From: an uncultured Clostridia bacterium
Lineage (GTDB): Bacteria > Bacillota > Clostridia > Christensenellales > UBA1750
Length of the DNA stretch: 64,000 nt
Direction: 5' to 3'
NCBI GenBank assembly: GCA_904393115.1
Contig: CAJFMX010000010.1
Span: 31,824 to 95,823 of the forward strand
This document shows positions 26,480 to 34,876 of this stretch, one piece after another (the stretch's first letter is position 1; each line of letters starts with the position of its first letter). A model generated the notes under the pieces. That model was not told where the DNA came from and searched no databases. It saw only the letters and a list, made by a program, of their open reading frames with translations. The position numbers were made by a program, and so were the translations under genes.

Positions 26480-27288
26480 AGTACCTGGTCATGGAGTGCC
26501 ACCCCGGCTATGCGATCCTCCTGGACGAGGAGGGGCGCTTCCGCAAAGCGGCCAATCTGCACTACAAAGTCGGGCAGACCGTGCGCGACCCGGTGTGGAT
26601 GCGGACGGAGAGGCGGCGCCCGGCGCGCTGGGTCCGCAGCGGGATCGCGGCGGCCGCGGCCTGCCTGCTGCTCTTCCTGGGCGTGCAGTTCTATCAGGGC
26701 TATTTGCAGCCCTATTCCTTCATCTACCTGACCATCAACCCGGAGGTGCGGATGAACCTGAACCGCCAGGGGACGGTCGTCGGGCTCGCGGGGACCAATG
26801 CGGACGGCGAGGCGCTGCTGGAGGGCTACGACGGCAGGGGAAAGAACAAGGTGACCGTCGCGGACGAGCTGATCGACCGGGCCATCGAGATGGGCTTCCT
26901 CTCCGACGGCGGCCGGGTCTCCTTCTCGATCGACGCCCCGGACGAGGCCCTGTTCCAGGCCTATGGAACGGAGCTGCGCACCGAGGTGACGGAGCACCTG
27001 GACGGGCGGATTCTCGTCACGCTGGAGATCGTCGACCACGACCGCGCGCAGGAGGCGCTGGCCAGGCCCTCTGCATCGGGCACCGCCACGGCAACGCCCG
27101 CGCCAACCCCCACCGCAATCCCCACGCCCACGGCGACGCCCTCGCCCGAGCCGACCCGGCCGGCCAACACGCCCACCGCCGCGCCCCCCGCGGGGGACAG
27201 CGGCTACGGCGACAGCGGCTATGACGACGACGGCGACAGCGGCTATGACGACGATGACGGCGGGGACAGCGATTACGACGACGATTGA
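26476..27288 (+). CDS. rsgI: RsgI-like membrane anti-sigma factor
   Basis: 270 residues. The N-terminal RsgI domain of about 55 residues (VMECHPGYAILLDEEGRFRKA) faces the cytoplasm and would hold SigI. One helix lies at about 57-75. Outside is the RsgI middle domain (YLTINPEVRMNLNRQGTVV), then a Thr/Pro/Ala-rich stalk at about 200-240 and an acidic repeat tail (DSGYGDSGYDDD and variants). In cellulolytic clostridia the RsgI tail carries a polysaccharide sensor. Here it is a short Asp/Tyr/Ser/Gly-rich tail that could bind cations or wall polymers (inference). Confidence 0.88.
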   Translation: MKYLVMECHPGYAILLDEEGRFRKAANLHYKVGQTVRDPVWMRTERRRPARWVRSGIAAAAACLLLFLGVQFYQGYLQPYSFIYLTINPEVRMNLNRQGTVVGLAGTNADGEALLEGYDGRGKNKVTVADELIDRAIEMGFLSDGGRVSFSIDAPDEALFQAYGTELRTEVTEHLDGRILVTLEIVDHDRAQEALARPSASGTATATPAPTPTAIPTPTATPSPEPTRPANTPTAAPPAGDSGYGDSGYDDDGDSGYDDDDGGDSDYDDD

Positions 27289-27399
27289 TTTTCCCCAAAA
27301 AGTTTCCGGCGCACCCCGGTTTTCCCAGCCCGCCCCCGTACTCTATGGATGTAAGGCAAGACAAAAGCCAATCCAAACGCGTCGAAAGGAGCAACCCAC

Positions 27400-28440
27400 A
27401 TGAAAACGAGAAGAAAACTCTTTGCAGCGGTCTCTTCCCTGGCTGTCGCGCTGACAGTCCTTCTGACCGGATGCGCGGAGCCGGAGGGCGCTGCGCTGCG
27501 GGACACCGGCACCCTCACCCTGAGCGTCAACCCGGAGATCCAGATCGAGTACGACGAGGCGGGCAGGGTGCTCGCCCTGACCGGCCGCAACGAGGACGGC
27601 AAGGACATCGTGGAGGTCTACACCGACTACATCGGGAAGGACTGCGACGAGGTCCTGCAGGACCTGATCGTGGAGATCCACGAGGCCGGCTTCTTCGTGG
27701 ACGGCGTGGACGGCAACGAAAAGAACATCGTCCTGCAGCTGGAGCCGGGCTCCGTGCTCCCGGACGACGACTTCCTGGAGGAGATGTGTGCCAGCACGCA
27801 GGCCGCGGTCCAGGGGCTGGACCTTTCCTCCGGCATCGTGACCATCGACAGCGGGGACTATGACCCGGCCTATGCGCAGGGCGGACAGCCGTCGCCCTAC
27901 ATCACCCTGGAGAAGGCGCAGGAGATCGCGCTCGCCCAGGCGAACGTCCCGGCGGCGGAGGCCGTGTTCGACGACAGGGACTTCGACCACGACGACGGCA
28001 CCCCGATCTTCGAGCTGGAATTTGCCGCCAACGGAAACGAGTATGAATACGACGTCCACGCCGTGACGGGCAAGGTCGTCCGGGCGGAGCACAGAATCCT
28101 CGTCGCCCAGCCCGCGGACGGCGCGGCGAACTACGACGACACGGACTACGGCCCGAACAGCGACGGCGTGACCGACTACGGCGACACGGACTACGGCCCG
28201 AACAGCGATGGCGTGACGGACTACGGCGACACGGACTACGGCCCGAACAGCGATGGCGTGACGGACTATGACGACACGGACTACGGCCCGAACAGCGACG
28301 GCGTGACGGACTACGGCAACTCGAACTACGGCGACACGAACTACGGTAACTCGAACTACGGTAATTCGAACTACGGCGATTCCAACTACGACGACGGCGG
28401 CAGCGACTACAGCGACGGGGATTCCGGCTATGACGATTGA
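27400..28440 (+). CDS. Lipoprotein with RsgI-like and PepSY-like domains and an acidic repeat tail
   Basis: 346 residues. Signal peptide with lipobox LTGC, lipid on C25. Residues about 38-125 repeat the pattern of the RsgI outside domain (LTLSVNPEIQIEYDEAGRVLALTGRNEDG). Residues about 167-235 look like a PepSY domain (ITLEKAQEIALAQANV, FELEFAANGNEYEYDVHAVTGKVV). The tail from about 246 has four 15-residue repeats of DDTDYGPNSDGVTDY type, then GNSNYG repeats, ending SGYDD like RsgI. It shares both its ectodomain and its tail chemistry with the gene before it, so it may compete for the same ligand. It overlaps the VTC gene. Confidence 0.8.
   Translation: MKTRRKLFAAVSSLAVALTVLLTGCAEPEGAALRDTGTLTLSVNPEIQIEYDEAGRVLALTGRNEDGKDIVEVYTDYIGKDCDEVLQDLIVEIHEAGFFVDGVDGNEKNIVLQLEPGSVLPDDDFLEEMCASTQAAVQGLDLSSGIVTIDSGDYDPAYAQGGQPSPYITLEKAQEIALAQANVPAAEAVFDDRDFDHDDGTPIFELEFAANGNEYEYDVHAVTGKVVRAEHRILVAQPADGAANYDDTDYGPNSDGVTDYGDTDYGPNSDGVTDYGDTDYGPNSDGVTDYDDTDYGPNSDGVTDYGNSNYGDTNYGNSNYGNSNYGDSNYDDGGSDYSDGDSGYDD
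28135..28314 (+). repeat. Four in-frame 45-bp tandem repeats
   Basis: Four units of 45 bases encode DDTDYGPNSDGVTDY or the GDTDYG version. They are followed by shorter 9- to 15-base units (GNSNYG, GDTNYG). Unit number is likely to vary between strains. Confidence 0.9.
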
Positions 28441-29128
28441 GCCGGGAAAGACCCCTTCCCTGCGGCACGAGTGGAAGCACCAGATCAACCCGCAGGAAGA
28501 TCTGGTGCTTTCCCAAAGGCTTCGCAAGCTGTTCCCCCGCGACGGAAACGCGGGGCCGGACGGCGCCTACCGGGTGACCAGCCTGTATTTCGACACCCCG
28601 TATGACAGCGCCCTGCGCGAGAAGCTCGACGGGGTCAACCGGCGGGAAAAGTTCCGCCTGCGCTACTACGGGACGGACCTCTCCTTCCTGCGGCTGGAGA
28701 AGAAGTACAAGGTGAACGGCCTGTGCGGCAAGCGCAGCGCCCGCCTGACGCGGGAGCAGGCGGAGCGGCTGCTCGATGGCGACGCGCGGTTCCTGCTGGA
28801 TACAGGGGACGCCCTGCTCCTGGAGCTGTACAGCAAGATCCAGGGGCAGGGGCTGCGGCCGAAGACCATCGTCCGCTACGACCGCGAGGCCTTTCTCTAT
28901 GCGCCCGGCAACGTGCGCATCACGCTGGACCGGGACATCCGCACCGGCCTTGGCAGCGTGGACTTTTTGAACTCGGGGGTGTTCTGCGTGCGCGCGGCGG
29001 GCCCCGGCACGGTGCTGGAGGTCAAATACGACGCGTTTTTGCCGGAGATCGTCCGCATGGCGGTGCAGGTGCCCGGCAGGCGGGCGGCGGCCTGCTCCAA
29101 GTACGCCCTTTGCCGCCGGTTGGATTGA
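28430..29128 (+). CDS. VTC-domain protein (polyphosphate polymerase-like)
   Basis: 232 residues. Matches the VTC domain, a tunnel-fold (CYTH-like) domain: the N-terminal RHEWKHQIN, YRVTSLYFDTPYDSALREK, REKFRLRYYG and LRLEKKYKVNG give the alternating basic and acidic strands that line the tunnel, and LEVKYDAFLPEIV closes it. In yeast the domain makes polyphosphate from ATP. The bacterial role is less certain, but this gene is regularly found with DUF4956 and CotH genes, as here. Its start lies within the preceding lipoprotein gene (11-base overlap). Confidence 0.88.
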   Translation: MTIEPGKTPSLRHEWKHQINPQEDLVLSQRLRKLFPRDGNAGPDGAYRVTSLYFDTPYDSALREKLDGVNRREKFRLRYYGTDLSFLRLEKKYKVNGLCGKRSARLTREQAERLLDGDARFLLDTGDALLLELYSKIQGQGLRPKTIVRYDREAFLYAPGNVRITLDRDIRTGLGSVDFLNSGVFCVRAAGPGTVLEVKYDAFLPEIVRMAVQVPGRRAAACSKYALCRRLD

Positions 29129-29151
29129 ATTCGTCAAGAGGAGGGGCTGCC

Positions 29152-29823
29152 ATGACGTTTCGGGATGTTTTCAAGTCCGACTTTCTGGAGAACATCGCCA
29201 GCGTTTCCCTGCTGGACATGGGGATTGCGCTGGTCCTGGCCTTTCTGCTGGGGTTGTTCCTCTTTTTCATCTACAAGAAATGCTATAGCGGCGTGATGTA
29301 CTCGGCCAGCTTCGGCGTGACGCTGATCGCTCTGGCCATGATCACGGCGCTGCTGATCCTGACGGTGGTGAGCAACGTCGTGCTGTCCCTGGGCATGGTG
29401 GGCGCGCTGTCCATCGTCCGCTTCCGCACGGCCATCAAGGAGCCCATGGACATCGCGTTCCTGTTCTGGGCCATCGCGATGGGCATTGTGCTTGCGGCGG
29501 GGCTGATCCCGCTGGCGGTGTTCGGCAGCATCGGCATCGGCGCGGTGCTCTACGCCTTTGCCAAAAAGAAGACGGTGGATTCCCCCTACATCCTCGTGCT
29601 GCACTGCGAAAACGGGGAGACGGAGGAGCGGGCGCGGGCGTTTGTGCAGTCCCAGGTCAAGCGCCTGAACCTCAAGAGCAAGAGCGTAGACGAGGGCCGC
29701 ATCGAGCTCAACTACGAGGTCCGCCTGCGGGAGGACAGCAGCGCCTTTGTCAACGAGCTGGAGGCGATGGCGGGCGTGTCCCGGGTCGTGCTGGTCTCCT
29801 ACAACGGCGACTACATGGGCTAG
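29152..29823 (+). CDS. DUF4956 membrane protein
   Basis: 223 residues. Four hydrophobic helices at about 20-42, 47-75, 79-86 and 99-125 contain the signature LGMVGALSIVRFRTAIKEPMDIAFLFWAIA (read in two parts) of the family. A cytoplasmic domain of about 85 residues follows (LVLHCENGE…VSRVVLVSYNGDY). Function unknown; probable membrane partner of the VTC protein. AGAGGAGGGG lies before the ATG. The CotH gene follows in four bases. Confidence 0.85.
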   Translation: MTFRDVFKSDFLENIASVSLLDMGIALVLAFLLGLFLFFIYKKCYSGVMYSASFGVTLIALAMITALLILTVVSNVVLSLGMVGALSIVRFRTAIKEPMDIAFLFWAIAMGIVLAAGLIPLAVFGSIGIGAVLYAFAKKKTVDSPYILVLHCENGETEERARAFVQSQVKRLNLKSKSVDEGRIELNYEVRLREDSSAFVNELEAMAGVSRVVLVSYNGDYMG

Positions 29824-29827
29824 GGCG

Positions 29828-31297
29828 ATGGAACAGCATCGGCACATCGACCGGATCTGCGTCGGCGCGGCGGCCCTGGCCGCCCTGCTCGCGCTGCTGC
29901 TGATGTTCGGCGAGCAGCTGGGGATTCCCAAGGCCAGCGCCAACCCGGGATACGCGTCCCGGCTGTTCGACGACAGCCGGGTGCACACCGTGAACATCCA
30001 GATCGAGGACTGGGGCGCGTTCCTCGAGGGCGCGGAGGAGGAAGCGTACGCGGCCTGCACCGTGGAGATCGACGGAGAAACGTTCCGGAACGTGGGGATT
30101 CGGGCAAAGGGCAACAACTCCCTGCGGCTGACGGCGGAATACGGGCTCTCCCGCTACAGCCTCAAGCTGGAGTTCGACCAGTTTCAGGACGGCGGAAACT
30201 ACCACGGGCTGGACAAGCTCTCCCTGGACGCCTCCTTCCAGGACAACAGCTACCTGAAGACCTATATCGCGTACGACATGATGCGGTTCCAGGGGGTCCC
30301 CACGCCGCTCTGCAGCTATGCCTGGGTGACGGTGAACGGGGAGGACTGGGGCCTGTTCCTGGCGGTGGAGGAGCCGGAGGAGGCCTTTGCCCGCCGGAAC
30401 TTCGGAAAGGATCACGGCCAGCTGTACAAGCCGGATTACCGCTCCCTGCGCGCGGAAAACGCCGACGTCGCGCTGCGCTACATCGACGACCGGCCGGAGA
30501 GCTATCCCGGCATCTTCGAAAACGCCAAGTTCCCGACCACGGAAGCCGACCAGGCGCGGGTGATCGCCGCGCTGAAGACCCTGTCCACCGGGGAAAACCT
30601 GGAGACCGCCATCGACGTGGAGGAGGTGCTGCGCTACTTTACCGTGCAGGTCTTTGTGATGAACTGGGACAGCTACCTGGGCTACACGGGGCACAACTAC
30701 TTTCTCTACGAGGAGGAGGGGATCCTGCGCATCCTGCCCTGGGATTACAACCTGGCCTTTGGCACCTACGCGCTGGGGATGACGAACCCGGTCCAGGACC
30801 CCAACGTCCTGATCAACTACCCGATCAACACCCCGGCGGAGGGCGCGGTCATGCGCAACCGCCCGCTCTACCACAACGTGATGCAGCACGACGCGCACTT
30901 CGCCCGGTATCGCGCGCTCTTTGACAGGCTGATCTCGGGATACTTCGAGAGCGGGCGCTTTGCGGCCACCCTCCGGCGGGCGGAGGCGCAGATCGCGCCC
31001 TACGTCCAGCGGGACCCGACGGCGTTCTGCTCCTTTGCAGACCATCAGCGGGCGGTCGACGCGCTGGAAGAGATCTGCCTGCTCCGGGCGCAGAGCGTCC
31101 GCGGGCAGCTGGACGGGGAGTTCCCCGACACGCTCCGGGAGCAGGCGGAGAACCCCGGCGCCGGGGTGGATGCCTCGGGCGTCCAGCTGACCGATTTGGG
31201 GGACTTTGCGGACCTGGAGGAGGCCAGGGACAGGCAGGACGCCGCCCGGCAGAACGTCCAGGCGCGCACCGATCGCTCCGCAGCCGAAGGGGGCTGA
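29828..31297 (+). CDS. CotH-family protein kinase-like protein, membrane-anchored
   Basis: 489 residues with one N-terminal helix (about 9-27), so the rest is outside. CotH signatures are seen: RNVGIRAKGNNS, YGLDKLSLD-type segment (YHGLDKLSLDASFQD), YAWVTVNGEDWGLFLAVEE, NWDSYLGYTGHNYFLY and ILPWDYNLAFG, the last holding the Mg-binding Asp. The Bacillus member is an atypical kinase that phosphorylates a spore coat protein on Ser. Here the repetitive Ser/Tyr/Asp-rich tails of the two proteins upstream are possible substrates (inference). The stop codon lies inside the terminator hairpin. Confidence 0.88.
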   Translation: MEQHRHIDRICVGAAALAALLALLLMFGEQLGIPKASANPGYASRLFDDSRVHTVNIQIEDWGAFLEGAEEEAYAACTVEIDGETFRNVGIRAKGNNSLRLTAEYGLSRYSLKLEFDQFQDGGNYHGLDKLSLDASFQDNSYLKTYIAYDMMRFQGVPTPLCSYAWVTVNGEDWGLFLAVEEPEEAFARRNFGKDHGQLYKPDYRSLRAENADVALRYIDDRPESYPGIFENAKFPTTEADQARVIAALKTLSTGENLETAIDVEEVLRYFTVQVFVMNWDSYLGYTGHNYFLYEEEGILRILPWDYNLAFGTYALGMTNPVQDPNVLINYPINTPAEGAVMRNRPLYHNVMQHDAHFARYRALFDRLISGYFESGRFAATLRRAEAQIAPYVQRDPTAFCSFADHQRAVDALEEICLLRAQSVRGQLDGEFPDTLREQAENPGAGVDASGVQLTDLGDFADLEEARDRQDAARQNVQARTDRSAAEGG

Positions 31298-31321
31298 GAA
31301 TGCTCCCCCTCGGCTTTTTTT
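31283..31321 (+). terminator. Rho-independent terminator after the CotH gene
   Basis: GCCGAAGGGGG and CCCCCTCGGC arms followed by seven T residues. Confidence 0.85.
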
Positions 31322-31341
31322 GCCTGTTTTTGAAAGACGCT

Positions 31342-31385
31342 GTGCATTTTTTGCAGGGTGGAAAAGAAAATCCTGCAAAATGCAC
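31342..31385. repeat. Inverted repeat in the 31298-31614 gap
   Basis: Arms GTGCATTTT(TT)GCAGG and CCTGCAAAATGCAC of about 14 bases around a purine-rich loop. It is not followed by a T run, so its role is open. Apart from this hairpin, the terminator and the PII promoter, the gap holds nothing recognisable. Confidence 0.6.
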
Positions 31386-31546
31386 AAAGAACGGGAAAAC
31401 GGAGAATGAGCTGAAAAATATGAAAAAATGAAGATTTTATTGGGAAACATCGAATGAAAACAAATTTTTCGTGTGTTCAACATATGGAAATCTTGTTTTT
31501 TAATCGGGGAAGCCGTTTGACGGAAAAAACTTTGCCGGCATGGGGA

Positions 31547-31575
31547 TTGACAGCCTGCATATGCGGCATTACAAT
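31547..31575 (+). promoter_or_regulatory. Promoter of the PII gene
   Basis: TTGACA and TACAAT, 17 bases apart, 40 bases before the PII start. Close to the housekeeping consensus. Confidence 0.75.
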
Positions 31576-31614
31576 AAACGAAAATTCAGGGCGAGAAGCC
31601 GGAAAGGAGAGCGC

Positions 31615-31956
31615 ATGAAAGAGTTGAATCTGATCGTTCGCGCGGAGAAGCTGGAAGAGATCAAGAAAATCCTCATCGACGAGTTCGGCTGCGGCGGCAT
31701 GACGGTTTCCAACGTCCTCGGCTGCGGGGGCCAAAAGGGCTTTGCCGAGGAATACGTCGGAACGCGGACGCATGTCAACCTGCTGCCCAAGCTGGATGTG
31801 CGCGTGGTGGTCAGGGACGAGGACGTCGAGACCATCATCGACAAGCTCTGCGAAGCCGTCCGCACCGGTCACTACGGGGATGGAAAGATCTTCGTGCGCG
31901 AAGTGCTCGACGCCGTGCGCATCCGCACGCGCGAACGCGGAGAAAAGGCGATCTGA
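31615..31956 (+). CDS. PII-type signal transduction protein
   Basis: 113 residues, the PII size. The ATG at 31615 follows GGAAAGGAG; the frame stays open upstream across the promoter, so longer starts are excluded. The C-terminal signature TGHYGDGKIFV is present. The T-loop reads GGQKGFAEEYVGTRTHVN: Q40 (2-oxoglutarate binding) is kept, but the position of the classic uridylylated Tyr51 is Thr52 here, so control by uridylylation is unlikely. No amt, glnA or nif gene is near. It is a stand-alone gene with its own promoter and terminator; its target is unknown. Confidence 0.85.
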   Translation: MKELNLIVRAEKLEEIKKILIDEFGCGGMTVSNVLGCGGQKGFAEEYVGTRTHVNLLPKLDVRVVVRDEDVETIIDKLCEAVRTGHYGDGKIFVREVLDAVRIRTRERGEKAI

Positions 31957-32017
31957 GATCCTGCCGCGCGCAGGGCCGACCGGGCGTTGCCGATTTTCAG
32001 AATCCTGATGAAATTCA

Positions 32018-32072
32018 ACGGAGCATACAAAGGCGTATGGGGTTCCAGCGCAGTGTATGCTCCGTTTTTTTC
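32018..32072 (+). terminator. Rho-independent terminator after the PII gene
   Basis: Arms ACGGAGCATAC and GTATGCTCCGT (32018-32064) followed by seven T residues. The loop of about 25 bases includes AAAGGCGTA, also found in the next hairpin. Confidence 0.85.
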
Positions 32073-32155
32073 GGGAAGGTCCCTGCGGCGCGCAGGCGCC
32101 GGGGGAACCGGCAAAGCCATGCAACAACCGAATCCGGTCGCCGCAAAGCGGCCGC

Positions 32156-32216
32156 AGACGAGAAGGCGTACAAAGGCGTACCGCGCGGTGGTTCGTCCTT
32201 GTACGCTTTTTCGTCT
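32156..32216 (+). terminator. Second long hairpin, related to the one before it
   Basis: AGACGAGAAGGCGTACAAAGG pairs with its imperfect mirror ending at 32216, and the descending arm contains CGCTTTTTCG. Like the first hairpin it has the core GTACAAAGGCGTA. It lies 72 bases before the peptide-binding protein gene, so it may be an attenuator of the long D-amino-acid operon or a mobile palindromic element. No promoter was recognised between it and the gene. Confidence 0.5.
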
Positions 32217-32287
32217 GTACAAGCGCAACGCTTTTTCCTGCCGGACGCGCAGGCGTCCGGACCGAACCGAAATGGAGGGACTACACG

Positions 32288-33940
32288 ATGAAAACACCCC
32301 GCAAGTGGATCGCCCTGACGATCGCCGCGCTGCTGCTCCTGGCCGCGCCCGGCTGCTCGGGCACGCCGGCCGCGACGGAAGCATCCGAGAGCACGGAAAG
32401 CGCCGGGAGCGCCGAGAGCGCCGCCCCGACGGCAGAGGCCGCGGGCGAAACCTCCGGAAGCTATCGCGACGAGCTGCACATCGCCATGAACACGGAACCG
32501 ACCAACCTGGACGTCACGACCAACACCGCGACCGTCGCAACCCAGGTCGCCTACGGCACGATCTTTGAGGGACTGGTGACCATGGATTCCTCCTACGGCG
32601 CGGTTCCGGAGCTGTGCGAGAGCTGGGAGATCAGCGACGACTCCACGCAGTACACCTGGCACCTGCGCCAGGGCGTGCTCTTCCACAACGGGGAGGAGAT
32701 GACGGCGGAGGACGCCGCGGCCTCGCTCAACCGCTGGCTGGCCTCGGCGGGAAACGCGCAGAGCATGATCGGCGACGCGGCCTTTGAGGCGGCGGACACC
32801 TATACCGTGACCCTGACGATGGAGAACCCCTGCGCCTACGTCAACGAATTGATGGCGGGCCTCGGACAGCGCGCGGTCATCATGCCCAAGAGTGTGCTGG
32901 ACGCCGTGGATGAGACGGGCGTCGTCACCGAATACATCGGCACCGGCCCGTACGAGTTTGTGGAGTGGGCCGAGCACCAGTACATCCACATCACCCGCAA
33001 CGACGACTACCAGCCCTATGGCACCGACGGCGAGTTCGACGGCTGGGGCGGCTACAAGAACGCCTACACCAAGGACATCTACTTCGACATCGTCAGCGAC
33101 AGCGCCACGATCGTTGCCGGGATGCAGACCGGCGAATACGACGCGACGACCGCCATCACCGCCGACAACATCGCCCTCTTCCAGGACAATGCGGACTTCA
33201 ACGTCGTCGAGCAGGAGTGTGAGATGGCGTTCCTGATCTTCAACAAGGCTGAGGGCCTGGGCGCGGACGAGACCATGCGCCAGGCGATCCAGGCGGCCGT
33301 CAACGCGGACGACATCATGCTCGGCGTCTATGGCGATGACAGCATGTACACGCTCTACTCCAGCTACATGTTCTCCAACATCACCGATTGGTACACCGAG
33401 GCGGGCAGCGAGTTCTACAACCAGAACGACGCCGAGCGCGCGCAGGAGCTCCTGGCGGAGGCGGGATACACCGGGGAGGAGCCCTTCCGCATCCTCATCG
33501 CCTCCGACAGCCCGGACTTCTACAGCATGGCGGTCATTCTGCAGAACCAGCTGGAGGCCGTGGGCATCAACACGGAGATCCTCTCCTACGACTGGGCGAC
33601 GTTCGTCAGCGTCCGCAACGACCAGCCGGAGAACTACGACGCCTTTATCACCAGCTTCTCGCCGAAGATCCTGCCGACGATGAACCTCTACCTGTCCTCG
33701 ACCTGGGCCGGCTGGGTCGACGACGAGCGGATCCTGGAGGACCTGGCCGCCATCTCCGCGGATACCTCGAAGGAAAACGCCGTGCAGACCTGGGTCGACC
33801 TGCAGCAGTACATGTACGAAACCAGCGTGCCGGTGGTCAAGTTCGGTTCGACCAAGACCTTCCTGGTCGCTTCCAAGGATGTGGAGGGCCTCGAGCTCTT
33901 TGAGCACATCGTTTACGCGAACGCAAGGGTTGCGGAATAG
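32288..33940 (+). CDS. Peptide-type ABC transporter substrate-binding lipoprotein
   Basis: 550 residues. Signal peptide with lipobox APGC, lipid on C23, then a linker rich in Ser, Glu and Ala (about 24-58). The mature part has the family 5 fold: LHIAMNTEPTNLDVTTN, AYGTIFEGLVTMD, WHLRQGVLFHNGEEMTAEDA, TGPYEFVEW. It would bind di- or oligopeptides for the permease encoded 0.9 kb downstream. It leads an operon with D-amino-acid enzymes, so D-containing peptides such as wall fragments are the likely ligands (inference). Confidence 0.9.
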   Translation: MKTPRKWIALTIAALLLLAAPGCSGTPAATEASESTESAGSAESAAPTAEAAGETSGSYRDELHIAMNTEPTNLDVTTNTATVATQVAYGTIFEGLVTMDSSYGAVPELCESWEISDDSTQYTWHLRQGVLFHNGEEMTAEDAAASLNRWLASAGNAQSMIGDAAFEAADTYTVTLTMENPCAYVNELMAGLGQRAVIMPKSVLDAVDETGVVTEYIGTGPYEFVEWAEHQYIHITRNDDYQPYGTDGEFDGWGGYKNAYTKDIYFDIVSDSATIVAGMQTGEYDATTAITADNIALFQDNADFNVVEQECEMAFLIFNKAEGLGADETMRQAIQAAVNADDIMLGVYGDDSMYTLYSSYMFSNITDWYTEAGSEFYNQNDAERAQELLAEAGYTGEEPFRILIASDSPDFYSMAVILQNQLEAVGINTEILSYDWATFVSVRNDQPENYDAFITSFSPKILPTMNLYLSSTWAGWVDDERILEDLAAISADTSKENAVQTWVDLQQYMYETSVPVVKFGSTKTFLVASKDVEGLELFEHIVYANARVAE

Positions 33941-33968
33941 AGACGAAACAAGCGGAGCCCCAGGGAAA

Positions 33969-33997
33969 CGGGAGGGGAGGTTCTTCCAAGCCTCCCG
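33969..33997 (+). other. Intercistronic hairpin after the binding-protein gene
   Basis: CGGGAGG and CCTCCCG arms, extended outward by GCGGA/TCCGC pairs, without a T run. Such hairpins often stabilise the message of the abundant binding protein relative to the genes downstream. Confidence 0.5.
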
Positions 33998-34034
33998 CTT
34001 CTCCTGCTTCCGCAGCAGAGGGGAGGAAGCGAGC

Positions 34035-34835
34035 GTGAAACTGTTGCTCAGCGCGGACATGGAGGGAACGGCGGGCATTGCCGCCTGGGAGGAGACGGCA
34101 AAGGGCGGCGCGGAATATGCCTACTTCCGCCAGCTCATGACCGAGGAGGTCTGCGCGGCCTGCCGCGGGGCGCTGGCCAGCGGGAACGTGACGGAACTGC
34201 TCGTGCGGGACGCGCACGGCAGCGCCTGCAACCTGCTGCCGGACCGGCTGCCCAAGGAGGCGAAGGTCCTGCGCGCCTGGGCGGGCGAGCCGGGCGGAAT
34301 GGTCTCCGGCCTGGCGCTGGGGTTTGACGCGCTGGCCATGACGGGCTGCCATGCGGCCGCGTATACGGACGGCAACCCCCTGGCGCACACCCTGAACACA
34401 AAGAACCAGTTCATCCGCATCAACGGGGAGCTGGCCAGCGAGTTTCTGATCAACGCCTATGCCGCGGCGCTGCACGGGGCCGCCGTGATCTTTGTGAGCG
34501 GGGACGAGGCCGTCTGCCAGAGCGCGCAGGCGCTGTGTCCGACGATCACCGCGGTGCCGGTCCTGCGGGCCCATGGCGGGGCGAGCCTGTCCCTGCAGCC
34601 GGAGCGGGCCCGGGAGGAGATCTGCGAAGGGATGCGCGCGGCGGCCAGCCGGCTCGACAACCGGAAGCCGGTGCCGCTGCCCGGGCATTTTTCGGTGGAG
34701 GTGGAGTTCCGCTCGCACGTCCAGGCGCGGCGGGGAGGGTTTTATCCCGGCGCCGTGGCCGTGGGCCGAATGGGCGTGGGGTTTGAGAGCGACGACTTTG
34801 CCGAGGTGCTGCGGTTCCTGTTCTTTACAGCATGA
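34035..34835 (+). CDS. dppA: D-aminopeptidase DppA (M55 family)
   Basis: 266 residues. Zinc-dependent D-aminopeptidase that removes D-amino acids from peptides such as D-Ala-D-Ala. M55 metal motifs are in place: SADMEGTAG (Asp and Glu), RDAHGSA (Asp, His) and GCHAAA (His). The start is GTG at 34035, preceded by GAGGGGAGGAAGC; the family N-terminus KLLLSADMEG then begins at once. In Bacillus dppA heads the dpp permease operon; here it lies between binding protein and permease. Confidence 0.92.
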   Translation: MKLLLSADMEGTAGIAAWEETAKGGAEYAYFRQLMTEEVCAACRGALASGNVTELLVRDAHGSACNLLPDRLPKEAKVLRAWAGEPGGMVSGLALGFDALAMTGCHAAAYTDGNPLAHTLNTKNQFIRINGELASEFLINAYAAALHGAAVIFVSGDEAVCQSAQALCPTITAVPVLRAHGGASLSLQPERAREEICEGMRAAASRLDNRKPVPLPGHFSVEVEFRSHVQARRGGFYPGAVAVGRMGVGFESDDFAEVLRFLFFTA

Positions 34836-34876
34836 GGAGTCCGCGCGCCTGCGCGGAACGGGGGAGAGGAAAACGA

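Noticed and set aside
27302..27399. SigI-type promoter before the lipoprotein gene
   Set aside because: No sequence clearly shared with the region upstream of sigI could be found by eye.
32156..32216. T-box-like motif (ACCGCG…TTCGTCC)
   Set aside because: There is no stem I, specifier loop or downstream amino-acid gene layout; the stretch forms a plain long hairpin.
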